A stretch of DNA of 64,000 nt from [Mycobacterium] crassicus (GTDB lineage Bacteria > Actinomycetota > Actinomycetes > Mycobacteriales > Mycobacteriaceae): NCBI RefSeq assembly GCF_020181615.1, contig NZ_CP084029.1:575911-639910 (forward strand), given 5' to 3'. Both the position numbers and the translations under genes were made by a program. Under the pieces are notes generated by a model. That model was not told the origin of the DNA and ran no database searches. It worked only from the letters and a program-made list of their open reading frames with translations. Shown piece by piece: positions 27,777-37,790 of this stretch; positions within the stretch are counted from its first letter, which is position 1; every line of letters starts with the position of its first letter.

Positions 27777-28841
27777 TTACAGGTTTGCGAAGCAGGGGTC
27801 GTTGCTGCGCGGAATGGCGGCATTGCGGGTGGAGAACTTGGCCACCACCCCGGTGTCGGTGACCTGGATGCTGTCGGCGCGCAGACCGAGCGGGTAGCGC
27901 TTGGTCAGGGCCTCGGCGAAGCGGTCCAGTTCCGGCTGGATGGTCTCCCGGGGCAGGGTCAGCGCGCCCAGCCCGGTGAGTTTCTGCACCTGCAGCGACA
28001 ATCCGCCGTTGACCACTTCCGGCTTGACGATGACGCTGGCCAGGCCGAACGCACCGTTGAGCTCGACGGTGCCGTCGCGGGAATTGGTCTTCAGGTCCGA
28101 GACCAGATTGCCCAGGATCGGCACCATCGACTGCACGGTCTCTTTGATACCGGCCGCCGGCCAGGTCAGGGTGGCATCCAGGGCGCCGATGGTGCCCTTG
28201 CTGTCGCCGTTGCCGTGCAGGTCGACGTCGGAGATGCTCAGGTCGGCCTTCATCTGCTGCGCGTCCTTGACCTGCTTGCCCGCGGTGCTGATCGAGATGT
28301 TGGTGTAGTTGCCGGTGATGTGCTGCCACAGGAATGGTGGAGTCACCCCGAACGACACGCTGGCCTTGTCGTGCACCACGCATTCGGTCGCCTTGGCCAC
28401 CTTGCTGTCGGCGATCCTGCGGGCGATCAACTCGGCGCCGATCAGACCGGCCAACGCCAGCGCGATCACGGTGATGAAGATCAGCACCAGGGCCAGCGGG
28501 TCCCGCAGCAGGGTGGTCTGCCGGCGCTGCGGACCAGCGGTTTGGATCACCGTGGTGGGCGGCTCGCCGTACGGGGCGGCGGGCGGGCCGGGCGGCGGCG
28601 GCGCAGGCGGCAGGTGTGTGCTGGGCAGGGGGCCGGTCGGTGCGGTGGGCGCGGTGGGCAGCTGGGTGGTGGCCTGGTCGTCGCGGCTGCCGACCGCCAT
28701 CTGCCGGGTCGGTGACTCGGACGGTTGCGGCGGTTGTGCCGGCTGTGGGGGCGGGGCGCCTTCGCTCGGTTGTCCGGGCTGGCCGGTGGGGCGCGCCCAG
28801 GCTGACTGGTCGCCGTGGGGAGGTCCGGGCGGATTGCTCAC
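27777..28841 (-). CDS. DUF2993 protein with proline-rich head (Rv0479c orthologue), copy B
   Basis: 354 residues. Residues 1-110 are Pro/Gln-rich and cytosolic; one transmembrane helix follows (PLALVLIFITVIALALAGLI), then a DUF2993 domain with VTPPFLWQHITGNYTNIS and GTIGALDATLTWPAAGIK, both nearly repeated in the neighbouring copy. Start overlaps the nitrilase stop by 4 bases, so the nitrilase and both DUF2993 genes form one operon. Confidence 0.83.
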   Translation of the reverse strand: MSNPPGPPHGDQSAWARPTGQPGQPSEGAPPPQPAQPPQPSESPTRQMAVGSRDDQATTQLPTAPTAPTGPLPSTHLPPAPPPPGPPAAPYGEPPTTVIQTAGPQRRQTTLLRDPLALVLIFITVIALALAGLIGAELIARRIADSKVAKATECVVHDKASVSFGVTPPFLWQHITGNYTNISISTAGKQVKDAQQMKADLSISDVDLHGNGDSKGTIGALDATLTWPAAGIKETVQSMVPILGNLVSDLKTNSRDGTVELNGAFGLASVIVKPEVVNGGLSLQVQKLTGLGALTLPRETIQPELDRFAEALTKRYPLGLRADSIQVTDTGVVAKFSTRNAAIPRSNDPCFANL

Positions 28842-29653
28842 CCGCGCGATTCTGCCTTACCGACCTGAACGAAGTCCGCACGGTTGCTCAGCACGGCCAG
28901 CGTCTGGCGGGCCGTGGTGACCGCCTCGAGGTCGATGTCATGGACCAGCAACTGCGGCGATGCACCGGCCGACACCAGGGCCTCACCCCATGGCGATGCC
29001 ACCAGGCTGCGGCCCACCCCGGTCGGCGCGCCCGACGATTCTGCCGAGCCGGGGTCGGCCTGCCCGACGGCCGCTATGTAGCTGGTCGAATCCAGGGCGC
29101 GGGCGCAGGCCAGCAGCTCCCACTGCCGCACCTTGTCCGGCCCGGCTCCCCACGAGGCGCACACCGCGATCAGTTGTGCGCCGCGATCGGCCAGCTCGGC
29201 GTACAGCGTCGGGAACCGGATGTCGTAGCAGGTCGACAGTCCGACGCCGACCCCGTCGACGTCGATCACCACCGGATCGAAACCAGGTGCGACGGTGCGT
29301 GATTCGGCGAACCCGAACGCGTCATACAGGTGGATCTTGTGATAGTGCGTGTCGGCGTGCGGGCCGGTCGCCAGCAGGGTGTTGTGGACCCGCCCGTCAC
29401 CGGACGGGGTGAACATCCCGGCGACGACGGTGATGTTGTGCTGCGCCGCGATCTCACGCACACCGTCAGCCCACGGCCCGTCGAGCGGTTCGGCGACCGC
29501 GCCCAGCGGCACCCCGAACCGGCACATCGTCGCCTCTGGGAACACCACCAGCTTTGCGCCCTCGGCGGCGGCACGGTCGGTGTAGTCGGCCAGCAGTTCC
29601 AGATTGGCGGCCGGGTCGGTGCCACTGAGGATCTGGGCGCAGGCAATCCGCAT
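28838..29653 (-). CDS. nitrilase-superfamily amidohydrolase (Rv0480c orthologue)
   Basis: 271 residues. Catalytic triad visible: Glu40 (VVFPEATM), Lys106 (HYHKIHLYDAFGF) and Cys142 (LSTCYDIRFPTLY). Belongs to the Nit1/Nit2-like branch; such enzymes hydrolyse deaminated glutathione or small amides. The mycobacterial substrate is not known, and a mycothiol-related metabolite is only a guess. First gene of the three-gene operon after the DUF2505 gene. Confidence 0.88.
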   Translation of the reverse strand: MRIACAQILSGTDPAANLELLADYTDRAAAEGAKLVVFPEATMCRFGVPLGAVAEPLDGPWADGVREIAAQHNITVVAGMFTPSGDGRVHNTLLATGPHADTHYHKIHLYDAFGFAESRTVAPGFDPVVIDVDGVGVGLSTCYDIRFPTLYAELADRGAQLIAVCASWGAGPDKVRQWELLACARALDSTSYIAAVGQADPGSAESSGAPTGVGRSLVASPWGEALVSAGASPQLLVHDIDLEAVTTARQTLAVLSNRADFVQVGKAESRG

Positions 29654-29662
29654 AGGGCCAGC

Positions 29663-30184
29663 CTATTCGTTCGGCGCCGCGGCGCCCCGGTCCAACCAGG
29701 TGGAGGTGAACCGCTGTTCGGTGGTCATCAGCTCGGCCAGCTGCGCGCCGATGAAGTTCTCGATCTTGCCGCCGACCAGCGGGATGTCGACCCGAATCGT
29801 CGCGGTCAGCCGTAACTCGCAGCCGTCGCCGGCCGGCTCCAGCACCGCGTCGCCGGACAGCTTCGCCGGTGCGCCGACGATCTTGCCGGTGACCTCGGCG
29901 CGGGCCCGCCCGTCGCGGACCGGATGCCACTTCTCGTGGCGTGCCACATCCAGGTCGCCGGGATGGAACTGGGCCGCCAGGGCGGGCAACTTCTCCCGGT
30001 GAATGCCCTGCCTGGTGCTGACATCGACAACGCCGTCGGCGGAGACCTCGATCGACTCCAGCGCCACGGTGTCGGCGCCCGAATCGGCCAGCCGGGCCAG
30101 CCAATACTGCTCGTCGGCGAAAGCGGCATACACCCGTTCGACGCTTGCCTGATAGTGCTCGGACAGCGTGAATGTACGCGGCAT
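29663..30184 (-). CDS. DUF2505 protein (Rv0481c orthologue)
   Basis: 173 residues. START/SRPBCC-like pattern: MPRTFTLSEHYQASVERVYAA at the N-terminus, a central beta-rich part, and a long C-terminal helix (GGKIENFIGAQLAELMTTE). Predicted small hydrophobic-ligand-binding protein; ligand unknown. Divergent from murB with 26 bases between starts. Confidence 0.82.
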   Translation of the reverse strand: MPRTFTLSEHYQASVERVYAAFADEQYWLARLADSGADTVALESIEVSADGVVDVSTRQGIHREKLPALAAQFHPGDLDVARHEKWHPVRDGRARAEVTGKIVGAPAKLSGDAVLEPAGDGCELRLTATIRVDIPLVGGKIENFIGAQLAELMTTEQRFTSTWLDRGAAAPNE

Positions 30185-30210
30185 AGCTGGTCAGGCTACC
30201 GTTACCGGCC

Positions 30211-31281
<1,071 letters not shown>

Positions 31282-31328
31282 CCAACATCGCAGGTGGCCG
31301 GGCGTCCAGGCCGGTATCTTGGGATGCC

Positions 31329-32630
31329 GTGACTCTCAACCGGCGACGGGCCCTGGCAGCGCTGGCTGCCGGGGCGCTGGCGCCGAACGCGTTGGCGGCC
31401 TGTTTCGCTGCGGGCGGCCGTGAGGGCCGTGATGCGGCCAGTGCGCCACCGCCGCCGCCCGTGCTGAACTTCGAGCCGGCGGTCGGGGCCACCGACGTGC
31501 TGCCGACCGCTGCGGTCAGCGTCGAGGTCCGTGACGGCTGGTTTCAGCGCGCGGCACTGATCAGCCCGGCCGGCAAGGTGCTGACCGGAACCTTCAACCG
31601 GGAACGCACCCGCTACACCGTCACCGAGCCGCTGGGCTACGACGCCGTCTACACCTGGAGCGGTTCGGTGGTGGGCCAGGACGGCAACGCGGTGCCGATC
31701 AGCGCCGAAGTCACCACCGTGACCCCGACCGTCGTCATCGACGGAGGCTTTCAACTGGCCGACGGTCAGACCGTCGGCGTCGCCGCGCCGGTGATCCTGC
31801 AGTTCAACGCGCCGATCAGCGACAAGGCGGCCGTTGAGCGGGCGTTGAGCATCACCACCGATCCAGCGGTCGAGGGCAGCTGGGCGTGGCTCCCCGACGA
31901 GGTGCAGGGCGCCCGGGTGCATTGGCGCAGCCGCGACTACCTCCCGGCCGGCACCAAGATCAGCGTCGACGCCAAGATGTACGGCCTGGCGTTCGGCGAC
32001 GGCGCCTACGGCGCCCAGGACATGTCATTGAATTTCACGATCGGGCGCCGCCAGGTGGTACGGGCCGAAGTGTCCTCTCATCGGATCCAGGTGGTTCGCG
32101 ACGAGGGCGTCATCATGGACTTCCCGTGCAGCTATGGCGAAGGTGACCTGGCCCGCAACGTCACCCGCAACGGCGTCCACGTGGTCACCGAGAAATACGC
32201 CGACTTCTACATGTCCAACCCGGCCGCCGGCTACCACAACATCCATGAGCGCTGGGCGGTACGCATCTCCAACAACGGCGAATTCATTCACGCCAACCCG
32301 GCCAGTGCCGGCGCCCAGGGCAACACCAACGTCACCAACGGGTGCATCAACCTGTCCACCGGTGACGCCGAGCAGTACTTCTACAGCGCGATCTACGGCG
32401 ATCCGGTCGAGGTGACCGGAAGCTCCATCCAGCTGTCCTACGCCGACGGCGACATCTGGGACTGGGCGGTGGACTGGGACACCTGGGTGTCGATGTCGGC
32501 CTTGTCGGCACCGGAGCAGCCCCGGACCTCACTGCCCAGCACTGCGCCGGCCACGCCGACCGATGCGCCGACGCTGTCGGGCACGCCCACGACAACGCCG
32601 GCGCCCGCCGCTGCGCGGCCCGGCGGCTGA
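31329..32630 (+). CDS. lprQ: L,D-transpeptidase lipoprotein (LdtMt5/LprQ orthologue)
   Basis: 433 residues from GTG (Rv0483). N-terminal [21 protein letters not shown] is a signal peptide with a lipobox ending at Cys24. Two immunoglobulin-like domains (about 45-250) precede the YkuD catalytic domain (about 255-390). Catalytic block [20 protein letters not shown]: the nucleophile Cys follows Asn-Gly, where most family members have His-Gly (SHGC). A Pro/Thr-rich C-terminal tail of about 40 residues ends the protein. It makes 3-3 crosslinks in peptidoglycan on the outer face of the membrane. Confidence 0.92.
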   Translation: MTLNRRRALAALAAGALAPNALAACFAAGGREGRDAASAPPPPPVLNFEPAVGATDVLPTAAVSVEVRDGWFQRAALISPAGKVLTGTFNRERTRYTVTEPLGYDAVYTWSGSVVGQDGNAVPISAEVTTVTPTVVIDGGFQLADGQTVGVAAPVILQFNAPISDKAAVERALSITTDPAVEGSWAWLPDEVQGARVHWRSRDYLPAGTKISVDAKMYGLAFGDGAYGAQDMSLNFTIGRRQVVRAEVSSHRIQVVRDEGVIMDFPCSYGEGDLARNVTRNGVHVVTEKYADFYMSNPAAGYHNIHERWAVRISNNGEFIHANPASAGAQGNTNVTNGCINLSTGDAEQYFYSAIYGDPVEVTGSSIQLSYADGDIWDWAVDWDTWVSMSALSAPEQPRTSLPSTAPATPTDAPTLSGTPTTTPAPAAARPGG

Positions 32631-32651
32631 CTGCTCGCGGTGGAACGGGGA

Positions 32652-33407
32652 TCAGGGGACCTGGCGGTGGGCCCGCGTCGCACTTGCCTGATCGCGCGGC
32701 CGGATCACGATCTGGTCGAGGTCGACGTGCGGAGGCCGGGAGGCCACGAACCCGATCACCTCGGCGATATCGGCCGCCGTCAGCGGGGTCAGGCCCGCAT
32801 AGACCGCGTCGGCACGCTCCCGGTCACCGTCGAAGCGCACCAGAGAGAACTCGGTGTCCACCATGCCGGGGGCGATCTCGGTGAGCCGCACCGGTTTTCC
32901 GAGCAGCTCGCCGCGCAGCGTGCGATGCAGCGCGCTCTGGGCGTGCTTGGCCGAGGTGTAGCCGGCGCCGCCGTCGTAGATCTCGAACGCCGCGATCGAG
33001 GTCACGGTGACGATCAGGCCGTCGCCGGAGGCGATCAGTCTGGGCAGCAACGCGCGGGTCACCCGCAGGGTGCCCAGCACGTTGGTCTCCCACATCCACC
33101 GCCAGTGCTCGAGGTCGGCGTCGCTGACGGGCGCTAATCCCTTGGCCCCGCCCGCGTTGTTGACCAGCACATTGATCGAACCGGCGACCCGGTCACACGC
33201 GTCGGCCAGCGCAGCGACCGCGGCCGGGTCGGTGACGTCGGCGACCACCGCGGTGCCACCGATCTCCTCGGCCAGCGCGGCGATCAGGTTCGCGCGGCGA
33301 GCCACGACTATCACGTGAAAGCCTTGCTCGGCAAGGGTTCTCGCGGTCGCCTCGCCGATACCCGAACTGGCCCCGGTGACTACTGCGACTCGCTGAGTTG
33401 TTGTCAT
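32652..33407 (-). CDS. short-chain dehydrogenase (Rv0484c orthologue)
   Basis: 251 residues. Classical SDR: TGASSGIGEATART cofactor loop, NNAG (NVLVNNAGGAKGL), catalytic Ser in VTVTSIAAFEI and the YxxxK in YTSAKHAQSAL. NADP preference is suggested by the basic VVARRANLI after strand 2. Similar to YdfG-type 3-hydroxy-acid dehydrogenases; substrate unknown. Convergent with lprQ, 21 bases apart. Confidence 0.85.
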   Translation of the reverse strand: MTTTQRVAVVTGASSGIGEATARTLAEQGFHVIVVARRANLIAALAEEIGGTAVVADVTDPAAVAALADACDRVAGSINVLVNNAGGAKGLAPVSDADLEHWRWMWETNVLGTLRVTRALLPRLIASGDGLIVTVTSIAAFEIYDGGAGYTSAKHAQSALHRTLRGELLGKPVRLTEIAPGMVDTEFSLVRFDGDRERADAVYAGLTPLTAADIAEVIGFVASRPPHVDLDQIVIRPRDQASATRAHRQVP

Positions 33408-33430
33408 CGACCCAACTTTAGTGACCGTGC

Positions 33431-33436
33431 TACATT
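33431..33436 (+). promoter_or_regulatory. -10 element of a leaderless transcript
   Basis: TACATT fits the mycobacterial -10 pattern TANNNT. With the usual 6-7 base gap the transcript would begin at about 33443-33445, on or beside the ATG of the polycysteine mini-ORF, so a leaderless mRNA is expected. Confidence 0.45.
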
Positions 33437-33444
33437 TCTCGGTT

Positions 33445-33528
33445 ATGTACCGCAGTGCCCGCTCTCTGATGGCGGTCTGTCTTGTCGCCCACGGCGCGTG
33501 TTGTCGCCGCGCATGTTGCTGCGCCTGA
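33445..33528 (+). CDS. polycysteine leader mini-ORF (27 codons)
   Basis: Reads MYRSARSLMAVCLVAHGACC then RRACCCA and stop: six Cys in the last 16 residues. The start lies where transcription is predicted to begin, so it would be translated leaderless. Polycysteine leaderless mini-ORFs that sense cysteine supply by ribosome stalling have been described upstream of cysteine-related genes in mycobacteria. Downstream are the ROK regulator (87 bases) and mshA, whose pathway consumes cysteine. A hairpin follows directly after the stop. The leader function is inferred; no Shine-Dalgarno sequence is seen. Confidence 0.6.
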   Translation: MYRSARSLMAVCLVAHGACCRRACCCA

Positions 33529-33561
33529 CCCGCTGCGAATAACTCCTTGGGAGTCCGCGGG
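33529..33561 (+). promoter_or_regulatory. hairpin after the polycysteine mini-ORF (candidate attenuator)
   Basis: ACTCC-TTG-GGAGT (33542-33554) forms a perfect inner stem and CCCGC (33529-33533) pairs with GCGGG (33557-33561) as an outer stem. It begins one base after the mini-ORF stop, where ribosome progress over the Cys codons could control folding. No U-tract follows, so termination would have to be Rho-dependent, or the control could act on translation. Confidence 0.45.
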
Positions 33562-33614
33562 TTGCAGGCCTAGCCAAGCCCCGAAACGGACTTTGCAGAC
33601 AAGGACGACACAGC

Positions 33615-34898
33615 GTGCACACCACCACCCTCCCCACCCGCCTCACCGGCCGCCCGACCGCCGCCCCCCGTTCACACCCGCGCGTGGTACCCCCGTCGTT
33701 GCAGTTGCCGGACTCCGCCGGTGCCGCGGTGTTCGCCGCGGTGCGCCAGCACGGCCCGATCGCCCGTGAGGCCATCGCCGGAGCCACCTCGCTGAGCGTC
33801 GCCACCGTCAACCGCCAGGTCAGTGCGCTGCTGCAGGCCGGGTTGTTGCTGGAGCGCGCCGACCTGGCGACCTCCGGCGCGATCGGGCGCCCGCGTAGGC
33901 CGGTGGTGGTCAACCACGAGCCGTTCCTGGCCCTGGGCCTGCACATCGGGGCGAAAACCACCAGCATCGTGGCCACCGACGTGCTCGGCCGCACCTTGGA
34001 CGTCGTCGAGACCCCCACCCCGGCCAACGGGGCTGCGCCGGCGCTGGCCGCGCTGGCCGGCAGCGCCCGTCGGTACCTGACCCGCTGGCAGAAGCGCCGG
34101 CCGCTGTGGGTGGGGGTGGCCATCGGTGGGGCGGTGGACGGCGCCACCGGCATCGTCGACCACCCGCGGCTGGGCTGGACCGCCGCGCCGGTCGGGGCGG
34201 TGTTGGCCGAGGAACTGGGTCTGCCGGTGTCGGTCGCCTCGCACGTCGACGCGATGGCCGGCGCCGAACTGCTGCTCGGGGGCCGGCGGCCGACCGCCAC
34301 CAGCTCCACCAGCCTGTATGTCTACGCCCGCGAAACGGTGGGCTATGCCCTGGTGATCGGCGGGCGGGTGCACAGTCCGGCCAGCGGTCCGGGCACCATC
34401 GCCGGTCTGCCGGTCTCCTCCGAGCTGCTCGGCGGTTCCGGGCAGCTGGAGTCCACGGTCAGTGACGAGGCGGTGCTGGCCGCGGCCCGCCGGTTGCGCA
34501 TCCTGCCCCGGGGTAACGGGGCGGCGTCCGCAGCGGTGACCGGCCTGGTGCGCGAGGCGCGGGCCGGCGACGAACGGGCGACGGCGCTGCTGACCGAACG
34601 GGCTCGAGCCCTCGGTGAGGCCGTCGCCTTGCTGCGTGACGTACTCAACCCCGATGACCTGGTGGTGGGCGGTCAGGGCTTCACCGAATACCCGGAGGGG
34701 ATGGCCGAGGTCGAGCGGGCCTTCACGCAGCGATCGGTGCTGGCCGGACGCACCATCCGGGTCACCGCGTTCGGCAACCGGGTCCAGGAGGCCGGCGCCG
34801 GCACGGTGTCGCTGGGCGGGCTCTACGCCGACCCGGTCGGTGCGATGCGCCGCTCCCGCGGGCCAGTCGCCCGGGCGGTCCCGGAAGCGTCCGCCTGA
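33615..34898 (+). CDS. ROK-family transcriptional regulator (Rv0485 orthologue)
   Basis: 427 residues from GTG. N-terminal winged helix-turn-helix ([30 protein letters not shown]) then a ROK/NagC sugar-kinase-like fold ([30 protein letters not shown]). In M. tuberculosis Rv0485 activates the pe13-ppe18 genes. The usual ROK Cys-rich zinc motif is not evident, and kinase activity is unlikely. Ends 22 bases before mshA; likely co-transcribed and under the polycysteine leader. Confidence 0.85.
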   Translation: MHTTTLPTRLTGRPTAAPRSHPRVVPPSLQLPDSAGAAVFAAVRQHGPIAREAIAGATSLSVATVNRQVSALLQAGLLLERADLATSGAIGRPRRPVVVNHEPFLALGLHIGAKTTSIVATDVLGRTLDVVETPTPANGAAPALAALAGSARRYLTRWQKRRPLWVGVAIGGAVDGATGIVDHPRLGWTAAPVGAVLAEELGLPVSVASHVDAMAGAELLLGGRRPTATSSTSLYVYARETVGYALVIGGRVHSPASGPGTIAGLPVSSELLGGSGQLESTVSDEAVLAAARRLRILPRGNGAASAAVTGLVREARAGDERATALLTERARALGEAVALLRDVLNPDDLVVGGQGFTEYPEGMAEVERAFTQRSVLAGRTIRVTAFGNRVQEAGAGTVSLGGLYADPVGAMRRSRGPVARAVPEASA

Positions 34899-34920
34899 CC
34901 GGGGCTGTAAAGATGGCGGG

Positions 34921-36249
34921 GTGGGGCGAGGCTTCGGATCCGATGTGCACCGGGTAGCGGTGCTGTCGGTACACACCTCGCCGCTGGCCCAACCCGGCAT
35001 GGGCGACGCCGGCGGGATGAACGTCTACGTACTGCAGAGCGCGCTGCACCTGGCACGCCGCGGGGTGGCCGTGGAGATCTTCACCCGGGCGACATCGTCG
35101 ATCGATCCACCGGTGCAGCGCGTGGCGCCCGGGGTGCTGGTGCGCAACGTGGTGGCCGGGCCGTTCGAGGGGCTGGACAAGAACGACCTGCCGACACAGC
35201 TGTGCGCGTTCGCCGCCGGGGTGCTGCGCGCCGAGGCGGCCCACGAGCCCGGCTACTACGACGTCGTGCATTCGCACTACTGGCTGTCCGGCCAGGTCGG
35301 CTGGCTGGCCGCGGACCGCTGGGCGGTGCCGCTGGTGCACACCGCCCATACCCTGGCCGGGGTCAAGAACGCCGCCCTGGCTGCCGGGGACACCCCCGAA
35401 CCGCCGCTGCGCGCGGTCGGTGAGCAGCAGGTGGTCGACGCCGCGGACAGGTTGGTGGTCAACACCGAAGACGAAGCACGCCAACTGGTCGACCTGCACA
35501 AGGCGAACCCACGGCGGATCGACGTCGCGCATCCGGGAGTCGACTTGGAGGTCTTTCGACCGGGCGACAAGCAGCAGGCCCGGGCCGCACTAGGACTGTC
35601 GCCGGATGAACCGATCGTCGCCTTCGTCGGCCGCATCCAGCCGCTCAAGGCGCCCGACATCCTGTTGCGGGCCGTCGCGAAGCTGCCCGGGGTGCGCGTG
35701 GTGGTGGCCGGCGGGCCGTCGGGTACCAGTGGGCTGGCGGCTCCGGGCGGCCTGGTTCGGCTGGCCGGGGAACTGGGCATCAGTGACCGGGTGACGTTCC
35801 TGCCGCCGCAGTCCCGCGAGGATCTGGCCACCCTGTTCCGGGCCGCCGATCTGGTGGCGGTCCCGAGCTACTCCGAATCATTCGGCCTGGTCGCGCTGGA
35901 GGCGCAGGCCTGCGGGACGCCGGTGGTCGCCGCCGCCGTGGGTGGGCTGCCGGTGGCGGTGCGCGACGGAGTCACCGGGGGTCTGGTCGCCGGCCACGGC
36001 ATCGAGCAGTGGGCGACCGCCATCGACGAGCTGCTGAGGCTGGGTTCCGGGCCGCGTGGGTGGGCGATGCGCCGGGACGCGGTCAGCCATGCCTCGAGGT
36101 TCTCCTGGGAGCGCACCGTGGACGCCCAATTGGCCAGCTACACCAGCGCCATCGAGGAGTTCGCCGCCGCGCGCGGTGAGCGGATGCGGGTGCTCGGAGC
36201 GGCACGCCGGCCCCGGCGCTGGCCGGCACGCCGCGGGGTCCGGGCGTGA
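34921..36249 (+). CDS. mshA: D-inositol-3-phosphate glycosyltransferase (mycothiol synthesis)
   Basis: 442 residues from GTG; the Rv0486 protein is longer at the N-terminus (480), so the start is uncertain but cannot be much earlier without entering the regulator gene. GT4 fold: [21 protein letters not shown] (about residues 12-32) at the N-terminus, [14 protein letters not shown], the donor-binding [12 protein letters not shown] and the E-x7-E motif in [20 protein letters not shown]. Transfers GlcNAc from UDP-GlcNAc to inositol-3-phosphate, the first committed step to mycothiol. Confidence 0.95.
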   Translation: MGRGFGSDVHRVAVLSVHTSPLAQPGMGDAGGMNVYVLQSALHLARRGVAVEIFTRATSSIDPPVQRVAPGVLVRNVVAGPFEGLDKNDLPTQLCAFAAGVLRAEAAHEPGYYDVVHSHYWLSGQVGWLAADRWAVPLVHTAHTLAGVKNAALAAGDTPEPPLRAVGEQQVVDAADRLVVNTEDEARQLVDLHKANPRRIDVAHPGVDLEVFRPGDKQQARAALGLSPDEPIVAFVGRIQPLKAPDILLRAVAKLPGVRVVVAGGPSGTSGLAAPGGLVRLAGELGISDRVTFLPPQSREDLATLFRAADLVAVPSYSESFGLVALEAQACGTPVVAAAVGGLPVAVRDGVTGGLVAGHGIEQWATAIDELLRLGSGPRGWAMRRDAVSHASRFSWERTVDAQLASYTSAIEEFAAARGERMRVLGAARRPRRWPARRGVRA

Positions 36250-36259
36250 AGCGCGGGGC

Positions 36260-36339
36260 CACACTCGGCGCCCAACCAGGCGCGAGTGTGCGGTTTGTGA
36301 CGTTCGTCCCGGCGTATCGGGCACCAAACGGCACACTCG
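36260..36339. repeat. three-arm palindromic element between mshA and the YbjN gene
   Basis: Arm A CACACTCGGCGCC (36260-36272) pairs with arm B GGCGCGAGTGTG (36279-36290). Arm B extended, CGAGTGTGCGGTTTG (36283-36297), also pairs with arm C CAAACGGCACACTCG (36325-36339) with a single mismatch over 15. The two hairpins are mutually exclusive. May be a dispersed mycobacterial intergenic repeat or a terminator/antiterminator pair. Confidence 0.6.
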
Positions 36340-36358
36340 GTGCAGACATGGATGAGTT

Positions 36359-36883
36359 GTGAACCGCGGCGATGTCCGCCAGCTCATCGCGGACACCCTG
36401 GACGCGGCCGAGCTGACCTACTCGCCGTTCCCGGGCGCCCACGGCGGGCTGCCGGGACTGGTCGTGGAACTGCCCGGCGAGCGCAAGCTCAAGACCAACA
36501 CCATTCTCAGCATCGGAGAACACTCGGTGCGCGTGGAGGCCTTCGTCTGTCGCCAGCCCGACGAGAACCACGCCGGGGTCTACCGGTACCTGCTCAAGCG
36601 CAACCGCCGGCTGTACGGGGTGGCCTACACCTTGGACAACGTCGGCGACATCTACCTGGTCGGCCGGATGGCGCTGGCCTCGGTGACCGCCGACGAGATC
36701 GACCGGGTGCTCGGGCAGGTGCTCGAAGCCGTCGACTTCGACTTCAATACGTTGCTGGAGTTGGGATTTGCCACCTCGATCCAGAAGGAATGGGAGTGGC
36801 GGGTGTCCACCGGGCAGTCGCTGAAAAATCTGCGGGCGTTCGAGCACCTCATCGACAAGGATGGCGACGACGCGGGGTCGTAG
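36359..36883 (+). CDS. YbjN-domain protein (Rv0487 orthologue)
   Basis: 174 residues from GTG. Class I chaperone-like (YbjN/CesT) fold: LPGERKLKTNTILSIGEHSVRVEAFV and a middle part with YRYLLKRNRRLYGVAYTLDN, a long C-terminal helix region. Probably binds a protein partner; none can be named. Separated from mshA by the palindromic element. Confidence 0.83.
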   Translation: MNRGDVRQLIADTLDAAELTYSPFPGAHGGLPGLVVELPGERKLKTNTILSIGEHSVRVEAFVCRQPDENHAGVYRYLLKRNRRLYGVAYTLDNVGDIYLVGRMALASVTADEIDRVLGQVLEAVDFDFNTLLELGFATSIQKEWEWRVSTGQSLKNLRAFEHLIDKDGDDAGS

Positions 36884-36970
36884 GGGATCGATGGTCGAGG
36901 TTGAAGTCAACCCATTCGGTGTTTCTGGGTCTGGCTGCCTGACGCCGCCCATACTGCCGCTCGTATGCCG

Positions 36971-37717
36971 TCAGTGCAGTGTGACGTCCCGATTCGAGTT
37001 GGCTTCGATGCGGTGGGCGGCGAACGCGGCGGCTTCGGCGGGCATGCTGTTCGTCGGGTAATCCAGATGCCCGAGCGGCAGGCCGTCAGTGCCGTCGCAG
37101 ACGGCGTCGTTGCGAGCGCAGTACTCGCGGGTCGAGGCCGCATACAGCGGGCCGACCACGACCGGCGGCGCGCCGTAGCGCCGGATGAACGTGGCCGAGG
37201 GTTTCCCGAACAGGATCACCGCCGCGACGCGTTCGGCCACCACGTCGGGCATCGGCCGCGGTAGATCCGGCACCAGCTCGTCCGGTAACCCGGTCGGCAC
37301 CGACTGCGCTGTCGCATAACCGGTGACGGCCGCGCCCTGGGAGTAGCCGCCCAGCACGATCTGGGTGTCCGGGCAGTCCAGCGCCGTCCACTCGATGTGG
37401 CTGACCTCGTCGCGGATCCCGGCGATGACGCTTCGGTCGAAGTCGATTCCGCTGCTGAAACCACTGGCGGCGGCGTAGTTGACCGGGTACACCGCGACCG
37501 TCCGGTCGGTAGCCGAGCGCAGCGCCTCGATGAAGGCCTGCCCGACCTTGCCGACTCCGGGCGGCTCCTCGCTGCCCCGGGCGAACACCACCTCGACATC
37601 GGCGCACGGCTTGGCGGCCGCCGAAGGTGATGCCACCGTCAGCGGCGCCGCCGAGATCGTCAGCAGCGCGGCGGCGAAAACACGGGGGACAGACCGCAGA
37701 CGAGGGACGTTCACCAC
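36971..37717 (-). CDS. secreted cutinase/Culp-type lipase
   Basis: 248 residues from the first of two tandem GTG codons; a longer in-frame extension would run through gpm1 and is rejected. Signal peptide [20 protein letters not shown] with cleavage near SAAAKPCAD. Cutinase signatures: [18 protein letters not shown] (oxyanion hole), nucleophile [11 protein letters not shown], Asp in VCDGTDGLP and His in GHLDY. Four Cys could form the two conserved disulfides. Hydrolyses esters or lipids outside the cell. M. tuberculosis has lysE (Rv0488) at this position instead. Confidence 0.88.
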   Translation of the reverse strand: MVNVPRLRSVPRVFAAALLTISAAPLTVASPSAAAKPCADVEVVFARGSEEPPGVGKVGQAFIEALRSATDRTVAVYPVNYAAASGFSSGIDFDRSVIAGIRDEVSHIEWTALDCPDTQIVLGGYSQGAAVTGYATAQSVPTGLPDELVPDLPRPMPDVVAERVAAVILFGKPSATFIRRYGAPPVVVGPLYAASTREYCARNDAVCDGTDGLPLGHLDYPTNSMPAEAAAFAAHRIEANSNRDVTLH

Positions 37718-37790
37718 CGCACCCCCGATCCCGGTTGTCGGACCTTCCTTCGACGGTAACCCTGTTGGCGCTCGTGAGACACTGACCGGC

